Source: Sporomusaceae bacterium
GTDB lineage: Bacteria; Bacillota_C; Negativicutes; Sporomusales_B; UBA7701
Length of the DNA stretch: 32,032 nt
Assembly: GCA_022839045.1 (NCBI GenBank)
Contig: JALHDI010000019.1
Coordinates: 1-32,032 of the forward strand
Direction: 5' to 3'
Both the position numbers and the translations under genes were made by a program. Below the pieces are notes generated by a model. That model did not search any database. It saw only the letters and a list, made by a program, of their open reading frames with translations, and had not been told where the DNA came from. Below, one piece after another: positions 1 through 7,726 of the stretch (positions are counted from its first letter, which is position 1; each line of letters begins with the position of its first letter).

Positions 1-948
1 TTCGCCGGGGAAGGGCCAGATGGTGACGAGGGTGAGGAGGCCGGCCTTGACGCCTTTGGCGCGGGCTTCCTTGACGGCGGCGATGGCTGCGCGGGTAGTG
101 CCGCCGTAGGCGATGACGAGGACTTCGGCGTCGTCGGTGTAGTCTTGGTGGTAGATGGTTATTTCGTCCCTGGCCCGCTCGATTTTGGTGTGCAGGCGGT
201 CGATGAGTTCGGTGGTGACGGCGTTGTTCTGGGACGGCATACCTTTATAGTCGTGGACGAGGCCGGTGACGTGGTAGTAGTAGCCTTCGCCGAAGTCGGC
301 CAGCGGCGCGATGCCGTCGGCTTCGGGCTTGAAGGCCTGGTATTCTGCGGGCGGCCCTGAGGGGCGCTTGCGGTCGATTACTTCGACGTCGCCGGATTCG
401 GGCAGGACGACCGTTTCGCGCATGTGGCCGACTACTTCGTCGAGGAGCAGGATGACGGGGGTGCGGAATTTTTCGGCGAAGTTGAAGGCTTTGACGGTGA
501 TGTCGAAGGTTTCGCGCACCGAGGTGGGGCTGAGGGCGATTACGCCCCGGTCGCCATGGCTGCCCCAACGGGCCTGCATGACGTCGCCTTGGGCGGGCGA
601 GGTGGGCTTGCCGGTGCTGGGACCGAGTCGCTGGACGTTGACGACGACGCAGGGGATTTCCGCCATGGCGGCGTAGCCGATGAGTTCCTGTTTGAGGGAG
701 AAGCCGGGGCCGCTGGTGGCGGTGATGGCTTTGGCGCCGGTGAGGGCCGCGCCGCAGACGGCGCCCATGCTGGCGATTTCGTCTTCCATCTGGATGAATT
801 TTCCGCCGAATTTAGGCAGCATTTCGGCGAGGATTTCGGCTACTTCCGTGCTGGGGGTGATGGGGTAACCGGCGAAGAAGGTTACGCCGGCCGCCAGCGC
901 GCCGACGGCGCAGGCCTGGTTGCCTTGCATGAGTTGTGCTTTAGCCAT
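1..948 (-). CDS. korA: 2-oxoacid:ferredoxin oxidoreductase alpha subunit (KorA-like), 3' end cut by window edge
   Basis: The reading frame runs open from ATG at 948 to the window edge, giving 316 residues without a stop. The N-terminus (MAKAQLMQGNQACAVGALAA) and the segments GYPITPSTEV, QMEDEIASMGAVCGAALTGA and TATSGPGFSLKQELIGYA are typical of the pyrimidine-binding and core domains of KorA/VorB alpha subunits. These use CoA and ferredoxin to convert 2-oxoglutarate (or a branched-chain 2-oxoacid) reversibly to the acyl-CoA in the cytoplasm. The ATG overlaps the end of the ferredoxin subunit gene by 8 bases, so the two are translationally coupled. The beta and gamma subunits should lie beyond the left edge. 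The substrate, 2-oxoglutarate versus another 2-oxoacid, cannot be settled from this fragment. The family assignment is secure. Confidence 0.9.
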   Translation of the reverse strand, partial: MAKAQLMQGNQACAVGALAAGVTFFAGYPITPSTEVAEILAEMLPKFGGKFIQMEDEIASMGAVCGAALTGAKAITATSGPGFSLKQELIGYAAMAEIPCVVVNVQRLGPSTGKPTSPAQGDVMQARWGSHGDRGVIALSPTSVRETFDITVKAFNFAEKFRTPVILLLDEVVGHMRETVVLPESGDVEVIDRKRPSGPPAEYQAFKPEADGIAPLADFGEGYYYHVTGLVHDYKGMPSQNNAVTTELIDRLHTKIERARDEITIYHQDYTDDAEVLVIAYGGTTRAAIAAVKEARAKGVKAGLLTLVTIWPFPGE

Positions 949-1147
949 TGCTCTCTCCCTTCCCGGGTTTCACTACTTTGATGGCAAAGTCCGGACAGCG
1001 CAGTTCACACTGGCCGCAGGCGATGCACTTGTCGGGGTCGGTGACGTAAATCTTGCCTTTGTCGTCGAGGGCCAGGATCTTTTTGGGGCAGAAGGCCACG
1101 CATATGCCGCAACCTTTGCAGTATTTCTGGGTGATATCCAGTGCCAC
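941..1147 (-). CDS. korD: 2-oxoacid:ferredoxin oxidoreductase delta (2x[4Fe-4S] ferredoxin) subunit
   Basis: This 68-residue protein has two ferredoxin cysteine clusters, CKGCGICVAFCPK near residues 10-22 and CIACGQCELRCPD near 41-53. Each is CxxCxxCxxxCP, so it should carry two [4Fe-4S] clusters. Small ferredoxin subunits like this pass electrons from the thiamine-diphosphate site of the oxidoreductase to free ferredoxin. ATG at 1147 is preceded by an AGGAGGTG ribosome site. The stop overlaps the korA start. The gene is first in the operon in the direction of transcription, so the upstream stretch 1148-1654 should hold its promoter. Confidence 0.9.
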   Translation of the reverse strand: MALDITQKYCKGCGICVAFCPKKILALDDKGKIYVTDPDKCIACGQCELRCPDFAIKVVKPGKGESNG

Positions 1148-1286
1148 GTCAACACCTCCTATAAAATTGGCCCGGAAGCCGATCCTGATGCCGTTCGTGT
1201 ACCATTAGCCTGTGTTGCCGGCGACGGGAACTATTCGGGGCGGCACTTTTCCCGCCGCGGCCAGAGGCCGATTTTACGATGGGCAA

Positions 1287-1300
1287 TGTATACAAAAAAC
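1287..1300. promoter_or_regulatory. Candidate operator, copy 1 (TGTATACAAAAAAC)
   Basis: The 14-base string TGTATACAAAAAAC occurs here and again, identically, at 1529-1542. Its core TGTATACA is a perfect palindrome of a kind bound by some GntR-family regulators. It lies about 140 bases upstream of the korD start. The binding protein is unknown; the exact duplication within 250 bases of non-coding DNA is what is seen. Confidence 0.45.
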
Positions 1301-1334
1301 ATTGGTTCTATGGATACATGGCCCCAAGCACACC

Positions 1335-1362
1335 CATAGCCGGGCATCTCTACCCGGCTATG
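1335..1362. repeat. Hairpin with stem CATAGCCGGG, copy 1
   Basis: CATAGCCGGG and CCCGGCTATG form a perfect 10-base-pair stem with an 8-base loop. The same stem, base for base, recurs at 1576-1600 with a different loop. No T-run follows on either strand here, so a terminator role is less clear than for the second copy. Confidence 0.55.
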
Positions 1363-1528
1363 ATCAGCAACAACGCTGCGGCTTACAAGCTATTATATGT
1401 TTACGTCTACTGTTTTCGCCGCCTGCCCGGGTTTTCCTGCCAAGACTACAAGAAAATTCCCTAAGCGTCGAAATTCTACACTGTGAGGCCCGGGACCGCG
1501 CGACGCCGGGCGAATGTTTTCTGAGTAT

Positions 1529-1542
1529 TGTATACAAAAAAC
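1529..1542. promoter_or_regulatory. Candidate operator, copy 2 (TGTATACAAAAAAC)
   Basis: This is the second exact copy of the 14-base string, 242 bases from the first and about 380 bases upstream of korD. The pair could allow DNA looping or co-operative binding by one regulator. No regulator gene is in the window. Confidence 0.45.
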
Positions 1543-1575
1543 TTCGCTGGTGGGCGCTTGCACCGGGAAAAGCGA

Positions 1576-1600
1576 CATAGCCGGGACGGGCCCGGCTATG
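1576..1600 (-). terminator. Probable terminator of the TRAP transporter operon
   Basis: A perfect 10-base-pair stem (CATAGCCGGG/CCCGGCTATG) closes a 5-base loop. It lies 55 bases after the stop of the TRAP permease gene. In minus-strand reading it is followed by TCGCTTTTCCC, a short imperfect T-run. The plus-strand side has CGCTCTTTTG, so it could work in both directions. Confidence 0.55.
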
Positions 1601-1654
1601 CGCTCTTTTGCGGGGTCAGATGACCTGCCTGCCGGTTCGCCGTCATTCGGCGGT

Positions 1655-3583
1655 TTAGGCTTTTGAGGCGGCGGTCCGTTTCCGTTTGAGATACTGGAAG
1701 AACATCAGCGCGCCGAGAACGCCGGCGCCGACCGCGTCGGTGTAAACGCCCGGGTCGATGAGCATCAGGCCGCCGAGGAAGAAGAGTATCCTTATCGGCA
1801 TGCTGACCGGAGCGAGGAAGTAGCCGATCATCGCCGTGCTGAGGCCGATCATGCCGACGAGCGCGGTGCAGGTGCTCCACAGGACAGTCAGGGGGGTGGC
1901 GTTGATCATCAGCAAGGTCGGGGAGAGTACGAAGATATACGGCACAACGAAGGCGGCGATGGCCAGTTTGAAAGCGTTGAAGCCGGTGCGCATCGGGTTG
2001 CTGCCGGCGATGCCGGCCCCGGCGAAGGCGGCGAGGGCGACCGGCGGGGTGACGTCGGCGATGATGCCGAAGTAGAAGGCGAACATGTGGGCCGCGAGCA
2101 CGGGCACGCCCATCTGGAACAGCGCCGGAGCGGCGATGGTGGAGGTGATGACGTAGTTGGCGGTGGTGGGAACGCCCATGCCGAGAAGCAGCGAGGTGAT
2201 CATGGTGAAGAACATGGCGGGCAGGAGCTTGCCGCCGGCCAGTTCGATGAGCGCGGACGCGAGCTTCAGGCCGACGCCGGTTTTGGTGACGACGCCGATG
2301 ATGATGCCGGCGGTGGCGCAAGCGATGAGGACGCCGAGCACCGCTTTGGCGCCCTTCTCAAGGCCGAGAACGACGTCTTTGGCGCTGATGCGGGTGGATT
2401 TGCGCAAGCAGGAGGCGCCGATGGCCAGGAAGATGGCCCATAGGGCGGCGCGCATCGGCGTGTAGCCGGCGACGAGGAGGTAAACGATGACGATGAGCGG
2501 GATGGCCAGGTGTCCGCGGGCGAAAAGAAGTTCTTGGAATTTGGGCAGTTCGCTGCGGGGGACGCCCTGCAGGCCGTTCTTCTTGGCTTCAAGATGGACG
2601 CCGATCCAAACGCCGCTGTAGTAGAGCAGCGCCGGGACGGCGGCGGCCAGTACGACCTGGATGTAGGGTATGCCGATGAATTCGGCCATGAGGAAGGCGG
2701 CGGCGCCCATAACCGGCGGCATAAGCTGGCCGCCGGTGGAGGCGGTCGCTTCGACGGCGCCGGCGAATTCGGGCTTGTAGCCCAGCTTTTTCATCATCGG
2801 GATGGTGAAGCTGCCGGTGCCGGCGACGTTGGCCACCGAGCTGCCGGACACGGTACCCATGAGGCCGCTCGACAGAACGGCGACTTTGGCGGGGCCGCCG
2901 CTGGCCCAGCCGGCAACGGCGTTGGCGATGTCGATGAAGAACTTGCCGAGGCCGGTTGCTTCAAGGTAGGATCCGAACAGGATGAAAAGGAAGATGAATG
3001 TGGACGAGACGCCCAGCGGGATGCCGAAGATGCCTTCGGTGGTGTAGAAGAGGTGGTCGACGAGTTCGCCGACGCCTACGCCCCTGTGAGCCAGGATGTT
3101 GGGCATGTAGGGACCGGCGAAGGCGTAGACGAGGAAGCCGGAGGCGACGATGACCATCGGCCAGCCGACGGCCCGCCGGGCGGCTTCCATGACAACGAAC
3201 AAGCCGAGAACGCCGACGACGATGTCGAGGGTGGTGGGCATGGCGGCCCGGGCGACCAAGTCCTCGTAGAAGACGACGATGTACAGCGGCGCCGCCCCCC
3301 CAAGTATCGACAGCACGAAATCCAGCGGATGAACCTTGTCTCTCGGCCAACTGCGCCGGGTCGGGTAGAGGAGAAAGATGAGGACAAGGCCGAAACTGAG
3401 GTGAACGGCGCGCTGCAGCGCGGCGTCCAGCACTCCGTAGATGGCGGTGTATAACTGGAACAGCGAGAAAGAGATGGCGATGGCCATGACTATTTTCGCC
3501 ATCAAGCCTTTCAGGTTTCGCGTGTTGGATTCCCGGTCATACTTTGCCAGTACTTCTTCGGCGGTAAGGGTTTTTCTCTCCAA
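1655..3583 (-). CDS. TRAP transporter fused permease (small plus large membrane subunits), TAXI type
   Basis: This 642-residue, highly hydrophobic protein is an ion-driven TRAP permease with the small (DctQ-like) and large (DctM-like) membrane parts in one chain. The fused form is usual with TAXI-type binding proteins. Seen in the sequence are a soluble N-terminal tail, about four membrane helices in the first 190 residues, and a long DctM-like part with GLMGTVSGSSVANVAGTGSFTIPMM-type core segments and MITSLLLGMGVPTTANYV. The likely start is TTG at 3583, because AAAGGAGGC lies 8 bases upstream. It is the last gene of the three-gene operon with the binding protein and the DUF1850 protein. The substrate is unknown; organic acids are common for the family. 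Confidence 0.9.
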   Translation of the reverse strand: MERKTLTAEEVLAKYDRESNTRNLKGLMAKIVMAIAISFSLFQLYTAIYGVLDAALQRAVHLSFGLVLIFLLYPTRRSWPRDKVHPLDFVLSILGGAAPLYIVVFYEDLVARAAMPTTLDIVVGVLGLFVVMEAARRAVGWPMVIVASGFLVYAFAGPYMPNILAHRGVGVGELVDHLFYTTEGIFGIPLGVSSTFIFLFILFGSYLEATGLGKFFIDIANAVAGWASGGPAKVAVLSSGLMGTVSGSSVANVAGTGSFTIPMMKKLGYKPEFAGAVEATASTGGQLMPPVMGAAAFLMAEFIGIPYIQVVLAAAVPALLYYSGVWIGVHLEAKKNGLQGVPRSELPKFQELLFARGHLAIPLIVIVYLLVAGYTPMRAALWAIFLAIGASCLRKSTRISAKDVVLGLEKGAKAVLGVLIACATAGIIIGVVTKTGVGLKLASALIELAGGKLLPAMFFTMITSLLLGMGVPTTANYVITSTIAAPALFQMGVPVLAAHMFAFYFGIIADVTPPVALAAFAGAGIAGSNPMRTGFNAFKLAIAAFVVPYIFVLSPTLLMINATPLTVLWSTCTALVGMIGLSTAMIGYFLAPVSMPIRILFFLGGLMLIDPGVYTDAVGAGVLGALMFFQYLKRKRTAASKA

Positions 3584-3614
3584 TCAAGCCGCCTCCTTTC
3601 ACGGAATTAATGAG

Positions 3615-4136
3615 TCAATCGTTACGGAGCCAACGGTAGTAGTAAGGTTTGACCCTGATGGTGACGAACGACCCTCCCTCATGGAGGGCGTAGAGGGGAA
3701 CGACCCGGTTGTCCGTCTCAAGCACGAGCCGCGCCTCCCGCCCTGCGTGGACGGCAACTTTGTCGAAGCGGCGGCCCAGGCCGGTGAGGATGAAATTATT
3801 GCCCTGCTGGACGAATTTTCCCTCGCCGGGCAGGAAGGGAAGCCCGACCCCGTATGTCTGATAGACGGTAGATTCGAGGATAAGTTCGTCGGCGGCGATG
3901 ATGGCGAAGTTCTCCGCCACAGGCGTCTTTTGTACGGAGTGGGTGTATTTTAAGCTGAAAGTATCTCCCTTGCTGACGGGGATAGTCACTTCTTTCCCCT
4001 GGTCTGTTTCGATGAACAGGCAAAGCCGCGTCGCCAGAAACAGGCCACCGACTATCAAGCCCACTATCAAACAGGAGATGCCCAGCAAGGTTTTCGCACT
4101 GACGCCGGTCAGCCGGCCTTTGACGCGCTCAAACAT
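3615..4136 (-). CDS. DUF1850 family protein, TRAP-transporter associated
   Basis: This 173-residue protein has one N-terminal membrane helix (about residues 15-36) and an extracytoplasmic domain. The stretch VSKGDTFSLKYTHSVQKTPV followed by an E-rich segment is characteristic of DUF1850 proteins. Genes of this family are found repeatedly beside TAXI-type TRAP transporters, as here, but no biochemical role is established. It lies between the binding protein gene, from which it is separated by a strong terminator hairpin, and the permease gene 31 bases downstream. The ATG at 4136 has GGGAG 8 bases upstream. An accessory role in substrate delivery or permease assembly is inference from position only. 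Confidence 0.8.
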   Translation of the reverse strand: MFERVKGRLTGVSAKTLLGISCLIVGLIVGGLFLATRLCLFIETDQGKEVTIPVSKGDTFSLKYTHSVQKTPVAENFAIIAADELILESTVYQTYGVGLPFLPGEGKFVQQGNNFILTGLGRRFDKVAVHAGREARLVLETDNRVVPLYALHEGGSFVTIRVKPYYYRWLRND

Positions 4137-4159
4137 TTTGACAACTCCCAGTCTGCCAG

Positions 4160-4193
4160 AAAAAGCCGGGAATCGGCAGACCCGATCCCCGGC
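4160..4193 (-). terminator. Intra-operon terminator between binding protein and DUF1850 gene
   Basis: In minus-strand reading GCCGGGGATCGG pairs with CCGATTCCCGGC over 12 positions (one G-U), with loop GTCTG, and is followed by TTTTT. It sits 34 bases after the binding-protein stop. Partial termination here would give more binding protein than permease, a ratio known in binding-protein-dependent transporters. Confidence 0.75.
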
Positions 4194-4226
4194 AAGCTAA
4201 CTATTGATGTCGAACCGTAGAGAGGT

Positions 4227-5201
4227 TTATTTCTCTTTGAAGAATTTGTCAGCGCCGGCGTGCAGTTTGACGGACATGCCGTCCTGGGCGGTCGCCTTGG
4301 TGATTTTCGCGCCTACGGCATGGGCGGCCTTGATGCGGTCGAGGTTGCCGTAGATGGCCTTGGTGATGGCGTAAACGGTGTCGGCGTCCATTTTGTCGGC
4401 GACGACGAGCATGGCCTGGACGGCCACGGCGTCAGCAGCGGCGGCCTGACCCTGGTAGGTGTTGGCGGGGATCTGAACCTTGGTGTAGAAGGGGTATTTC
4501 TTGATCAGGGAGTCGGCTTTGGCAGCTTCGATGGGGATGAGAACGATCTTGTTCTGGACGGCGATGTCCTGGATGGCGGCGGTGGGGTGGCCGGCGGTTA
4601 CGAAGGCCACGTCGACGTTGCCGTCTTTCAGGCCGCTGGCGGCTTCACCGAAGGAGAGGTACTGAACTTTGATGTCGTTGTAGGTGATGCCGTACTGTTC
4701 GAGGATCTGGCGGGCGTTGGCTTCGGTACCCGATCCGCGGGCGCCGACGGCGACGCGCTTGCCTTTAAGGTCGGCGATCGTCTTGATGCCGGTTTTTTCA
4801 AGAGCGACTATCTGGATGGTTTCCGGATAGAGGGTGGCGATGCCTTTGAAGTTCTCGACTTTCTTGTCTTTGAACATTTCGGTGCCGTTAGCGGCATAGT
4901 AGGCAATGTCGTTCTGGATGAGCGCAAGGTCAACTTTGCCGTCTTTCAGCATGTTGACGTTGGCTACCGACGCTCCGGTGCTCTGGGCGCTGGCGTTGGC
5001 GCCGGGAACGTTTTTGTTGATGATTTCCGCCATGGCTCCGCCCAGCGGGAAGTAGGTGCCCGCCGTGCCGCCGGTGGCGATGTTGATGAATTTCTGCGCG
5101 GCCGGTTTCGGCTGCTCTTTCTTGGCGTCACCGCCGCCGCAACCGGCGATGAGCCCGGCAACCATAACCATGACAACCAGGATCGCGAGAGTCTTTTTCA
5201 T
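4227..5201 (-). CDS. TAXI family TRAP transporter solute-binding lipoprotein
   Basis: This is a 324-residue secreted binding protein. Its N-terminus MKKTLAILVVMVMVAGLIAG is a lipoprotein signal with cysteine 21 (LIAGC) as lipid anchor. The mature part begins with INIATGGTAGTYFPLGGAMAE, a hallmark of the TAXI (TRAP-associated extracytoplasmic immunogenic) family, and contains DLKGKRVAVGARGSGTEANA in the middle. It binds the solute outside the membrane and hands it to the fused permease encoded downstream. ATG 5201 follows GAGGAGGGG. It is first in the operon. The ligand cannot be deduced; family members bind dicarboxylates, amino acids or related acids. Confidence 0.93.
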   Translation of the reverse strand: MKKTLAILVVMVMVAGLIAGCGGGDAKKEQPKPAAQKFINIATGGTAGTYFPLGGAMAEIINKNVPGANASAQSTGASVANVNMLKDGKVDLALIQNDIAYYAANGTEMFKDKKVENFKGIATLYPETIQIVALEKTGIKTIADLKGKRVAVGARGSGTEANARQILEQYGITYNDIKVQYLSFGEAASGLKDGNVDVAFVTAGHPTAAIQDIAVQNKIVLIPIEAAKADSLIKKYPFYTKVQIPANTYQGQAAAADAVAVQAMLVVADKMDADTVYAITKAIYGNLDRIKAAHAVGAKITKATAQDGMSVKLHAGADKFFKEK

Positions 5202-5375
5202 TTTTTCCCCTCCTCAGTAGATTTGTGGATAACACATTAGCTTTTCGCTGTAAACCGGGGTTTTCCTGCTGGCGGTTGGAAACCTGATAGCGGAAAAGCG
5301 GCCTTTTGACGCAACAATACAGAATCATTCAAAAAAAATCATAATCCTTCGCAGGCGAACAAGGGTTATTACGAC

Positions 5376-5410
5376 AACTGCTTTGCGCCGGAAAACGGCG
5401 CAAAGCAGTT
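5376..5410. terminator. Long perfect hairpin between two minus-strand genes
   Basis: AACTGCTTTGCGCCG and its exact complement CGGCGCAAAGCAGTT form a 15-base-pair stem around a 5-base loop. It lies 35 bases after the stop of the small membrane protein gene (minus strand) and about 175 bases before the TRAP binding-protein gene. No T-run follows on the minus strand (GTCGTAATAACC), so it may be a weak or factor-assisted terminator, or a 3'-end stabiliser. Confidence 0.5.
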
Positions 5411-5445
5411 AACGGTGACGAGCCTGTGAGCCGTTCGGGCGGATA

Positions 5446-5598
5446 TCAGTGCTCGGGGGTGCTTGCGCCGCGCTTATGAACGTAGTACATGACAGCCAGC
5501 CAGATGATAAAGCCCGGCCCGGCTACGACGGGGTTGATCAACAAACATAAAATAAAGCCTATGATTATCGGCCAGATGCTTATACGAACAAGTTCCAT
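5446..5598 (-). CDS. Small membrane protein, 50 residues, unknown function
   Basis: ATG at 5598 is preceded by GGGAGGTGAAAAG, so translation should begin at MELVRISIWP rather than at the ATG 30 bases upstream. The protein is mostly one or two membrane helices (about residues 8-26 and 28-41) with a short basic tail ending HKRGASTPEH. No family is recognised. It stands alone, with a hairpin after it and a divergent gene beyond. Its good ribosome site and length support it being real. Confidence 0.55.
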   Translation of the reverse strand: MELVRISIWPIIIGFILCLLINPVVAGPGFIIWLAVMYYVHKRGASTPEH

Positions 5599-5668
5599 CT
5601 TTTCACCTCCCTGCCTGTCGCAATTCATTAGTATTATGGCCGCGTGGCTGCCATAATAAACTGCGATG

Positions 5669-5697
5669 TTGGGCGCGGGAGGGGAAAATGGTATAAT
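5669..5697 (+). promoter_or_regulatory. Promoter for the 119-residue unknown gene
   Basis: TTGGGC and a perfect TATAAT are separated by 17 bases. The start codon of the plus-strand gene is 39 bases downstream of the -10 box. Confidence 0.55.
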
Positions 5698-5735
5698 GGT
5701 CGTGTGATCAAGAGACGACGGAAAGGACGTGCCCG

Positions 5736-6095
5736 ATGGAGAATTCCAATACCGGCTGGAGCATTAAACTTGCCCGCACATTATGGTTCAACACTTACCG
5801 CGCCCTGGTGGAGGACGCCGCCGGCGAATACGTGGCCACGCTCAGGCTCATACCCGCCATCCCTCTCGACCGCGACAGCGTGCCCGCCGACGCTCCGGAG
5901 GTCGATCCGTACGTGCTGGTGGTGGTGGAAGACGCGGTGTTCGCCGAGGAGGAACTGATCGGTTTCGAGGGCGAGGTGGCCGGTCTGCTGCTGGAAAGGA
6001 TGGCCCAGCCCGATTTCAACCCCGCTTTCTGCCAGTTCGCCTATCCCTCGGCGCCGCGGGGCGCGGGGCCGCAGGTGACCGAATTAGGCTGCTAG
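5736..6095 (+). CDS. Conserved-looking protein of unknown function, 119 residues
   Basis: ATG at 5736 follows GAAAGGACG, and a TATAAT promoter lies just upstream, so this plus-strand gene is well supported although no family is recognised. The protein is soluble and acidic. An N-terminal WSIKLARTLWFNTYRALVED segment is followed by a beta-like stretch (YVATLRLIPAIPL, DPYVLVVVEDAVF) and a C-terminal helix (GEVAGLLLERMAQPDF). There are no cysteine clusters apart from one near the end. It is monocistronic, with its own promoter and a strong terminator. No function is proposed. Confidence 0.7.
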   Translation: MENSNTGWSIKLARTLWFNTYRALVEDAAGEYVATLRLIPAIPLDRDSVPADAPEVDPYVLVVVEDAVFAEEELIGFEGEVAGLLLERMAQPDFNPAFCQFAYPSAPRGAGPQVTELGC

Positions 6096-6111
6096 AGTAT
6101 CGCCTGCAATG

Positions 6112-6140
6112 AAAAAGAGTGCCGCTTTGGCACTCTTTTT
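6112..6140. terminator. Bidirectional terminator between convergent genes
   Basis: AAAAAGAGTGCC pairs perfectly with GGCACTCTTTTT around the loop GCTTT. T-runs occur on both strands, fitting its place between the plus-strand unknown gene and the minus-strand glycosyltransferase gene. Confidence 0.9.
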
Positions 6141-6164
6141 TCGTTCTCTATTCTCTTTGGTTTA

Positions 6165-7712
6165 TCAACGGCCGACATCTTTCTTGTACACGGCCAGGCG
6201 ATCAAATTGGGTGATCTTGGTATACCCCGGCAGCGGCTCCCCTCCCCGGCCGACGAGGAGGTAGACCTCTGGCAGGCCGGTGGTACGGGCGGCAAAGGCG
6301 GCGGTGGTCTCGGTGGGCATGGTGTGTTTGCCGGCCCAGACGCTCTCGCGGGGGGCGGCGGTTTCGACGAGGCGCGGGATGGCGTAGCCGCTGTAGAATA
6401 CGGCGGAGGTGGGGTAGTCGCCGACGGCGCCGACGACGGCCCCTTTCGCGGGCAGGACGGCGGCGGCTTCTTTGGCGGAACGGGACGCGGCCATCGGGAC
6501 AAGCACCTGATAGATGAGCAGCAGGCTGACGGCGACGACGGCGGCCCCCACGGCCAGCGGCTGGAGGGAGGTTTCGCCCCTGTATCCCAGCCATAACACC
6601 GCGGCCGCGCCTATGACGGCTGCCAGTTGGAGAGGCCACCAGGCGGCTTCCGGCAGCCATGCCCCGCCGGCGGCGAAAACCGCCAGCAGCAGCGCCGCCG
6701 GCAGGGAAAGCCACAGCAGGGCCCGCGGCCGCCCGGCCTGCATTTCCGCGAGTTCCCGCGCCACGAGGATGGCGGCGGGGAAAAGGGCGGGAAATACGTA
6801 GGTGAGGTATTTGGTGGCCATAAGGGTGTAGAAGACGATGAAAGCGCCTATCCAGACGGCCAGAAAGGCGAAGTGCGGCCGCTTCCGCCCCGTTTTGAGG
6901 GCGCGGAGGAAGACGCCTGTCCAGGGGAGCATGCTGACCGGGAAGAGGACGAGGTAGTAGTAGAAGACGTTGTCCTGGGGATGCTCGGAGACGGTGGCGC
7001 GGAGGTAGTTGTGGAGGCCGAGGAAGGTGTCGACGAAGTCGCGGCCGTGGACGGCGTACATCGCGAGGTACCAGGGGGCGGCCACGGCGAGGAAGACGGC
7101 CGCGCCGGTGAAGATGCGCAGGCGTTTGAAGAGCTCCCACCGGCGGGAGAGGACGAGGTGAACGAAGACGACGAGCACGGGCATGACGAGGCCGACGGGG
7201 CCTTTGGTCAGAACCGACAGGCCGGCGGCGGCGTAGGCGGGGATGAACCAGCCCCTCCCCTCCCCTTTCAGGCCGAGGTAAAAAGAGGCCAAGCTGACGC
7301 TGCCGAAAAAGAACAGGACGGCATCGGTGATGACCATCCTGGCGATTACCCAGAATTCCAGCGAGGTGCCGAGGACGACGGCGGCGAGAAGGCCTACCAG
7401 GCGGCTGCCGTAAAGGCGGGTGGCGAACCAGCAGGCAAAGCCGACGCTGGCGGCGCTGAAGATGGCGGCCGGAAAGCGGGCCGCGAACTCGCCCACGCCG
7501 AAGACCGCGTAGCTGGCGGCGACGAGCCAGTAAATCATGGCCGGTTTGTCGAACCAGTACTGGCCGTAGATGCGGGGTGAAAGCCAGTCGCCGCCGAGGA
7601 GCATTTCTTTGGCGGTGAGGGCGTAGTTGGATTCCACCGGGTCGGTTATGGGGATGAGGCCGTTAAGCGGCAGGAAAACCGCCAGGGCGGCCAGGAAGAC
7701 GAGCAGGGGCAT
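6165..7712 (-). CDS. GT39/ArnT-like membrane glycosyltransferase, paralogue 2
   Basis: This 515-residue multi-helix protein belongs to the GT39/ArnT family, which transfers a sugar from a polyprenyl-phosphate donor to an envelope acceptor on the outer face of the membrane. The first loop reads DPVESNYALTAKEML and is followed by RIYGQYWFDKPAMIYWL, matching the ArnT layout. About a dozen hydrophobic helices precede a soluble C-terminal domain. The usual catalytic Asp-Glu pair of the first loop is Val26-Glu27 here, while the neighbouring paralogue keeps Asp-Glu. ATG 7712 with AAAGGAG upstream is preferred over a GTG at 7730 that overlaps the preceding gene. It is the last gene of the envelope module. 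The acceptor is unknown. Confidence 0.85.
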   Translation of the reverse strand: MPLLVFLAALAVFLPLNGLIPITDPVESNYALTAKEMLLGGDWLSPRIYGQYWFDKPAMIYWLVAASYAVFGVGEFAARFPAAIFSAASVGFACWFATRLYGSRLVGLLAAVVLGTSLEFWVIARMVITDAVLFFFGSVSLASFYLGLKGEGRGWFIPAYAAAGLSVLTKGPVGLVMPVLVVFVHLVLSRRWELFKRLRIFTGAAVFLAVAAPWYLAMYAVHGRDFVDTFLGLHNYLRATVSEHPQDNVFYYYLVLFPVSMLPWTGVFLRALKTGRKRPHFAFLAVWIGAFIVFYTLMATKYLTYVFPALFPAAILVARELAEMQAGRPRALLWLSLPAALLLAVFAAGGAWLPEAAWWPLQLAAVIGAAAVLWLGYRGETSLQPLAVGAAVVAVSLLLIYQVLVPMAASRSAKEAAAVLPAKGAVVGAVGDYPTSAVFYSGYAIPRLVETAAPRESVWAGKHTMPTETTAAFAARTTGLPEVYLLVGRGGEPLPGYTKITQFDRLAVYKKDVGR

Positions 7713-7726
7713 TGTCTGCTCCTTTC

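Larger units (their letters stand above)
1148..1654. other. Non-coding stretch between the TRAP transporter operon and korDA
   Basis: No convincing gene lies in these 507 bases; the short open frames lack ribosome sites and known motifs. In minus-strand reading it holds, in order, a perfect hairpin (1600-1576) that can end the TRAP operon, one TGTATACA-type site, a second hairpin with the same stem, and a second copy of that site about 140 bases before korD. The repeated parts suggest a regulatory region for korDA. Confidence 0.6.

Noticed and set aside
1212..1580. 122-codon plus-strand open frame between korD and the TRAP permease
   Set aside because: It spans repeated sites and hairpins, lacks a ribosome site and has random-looking composition.
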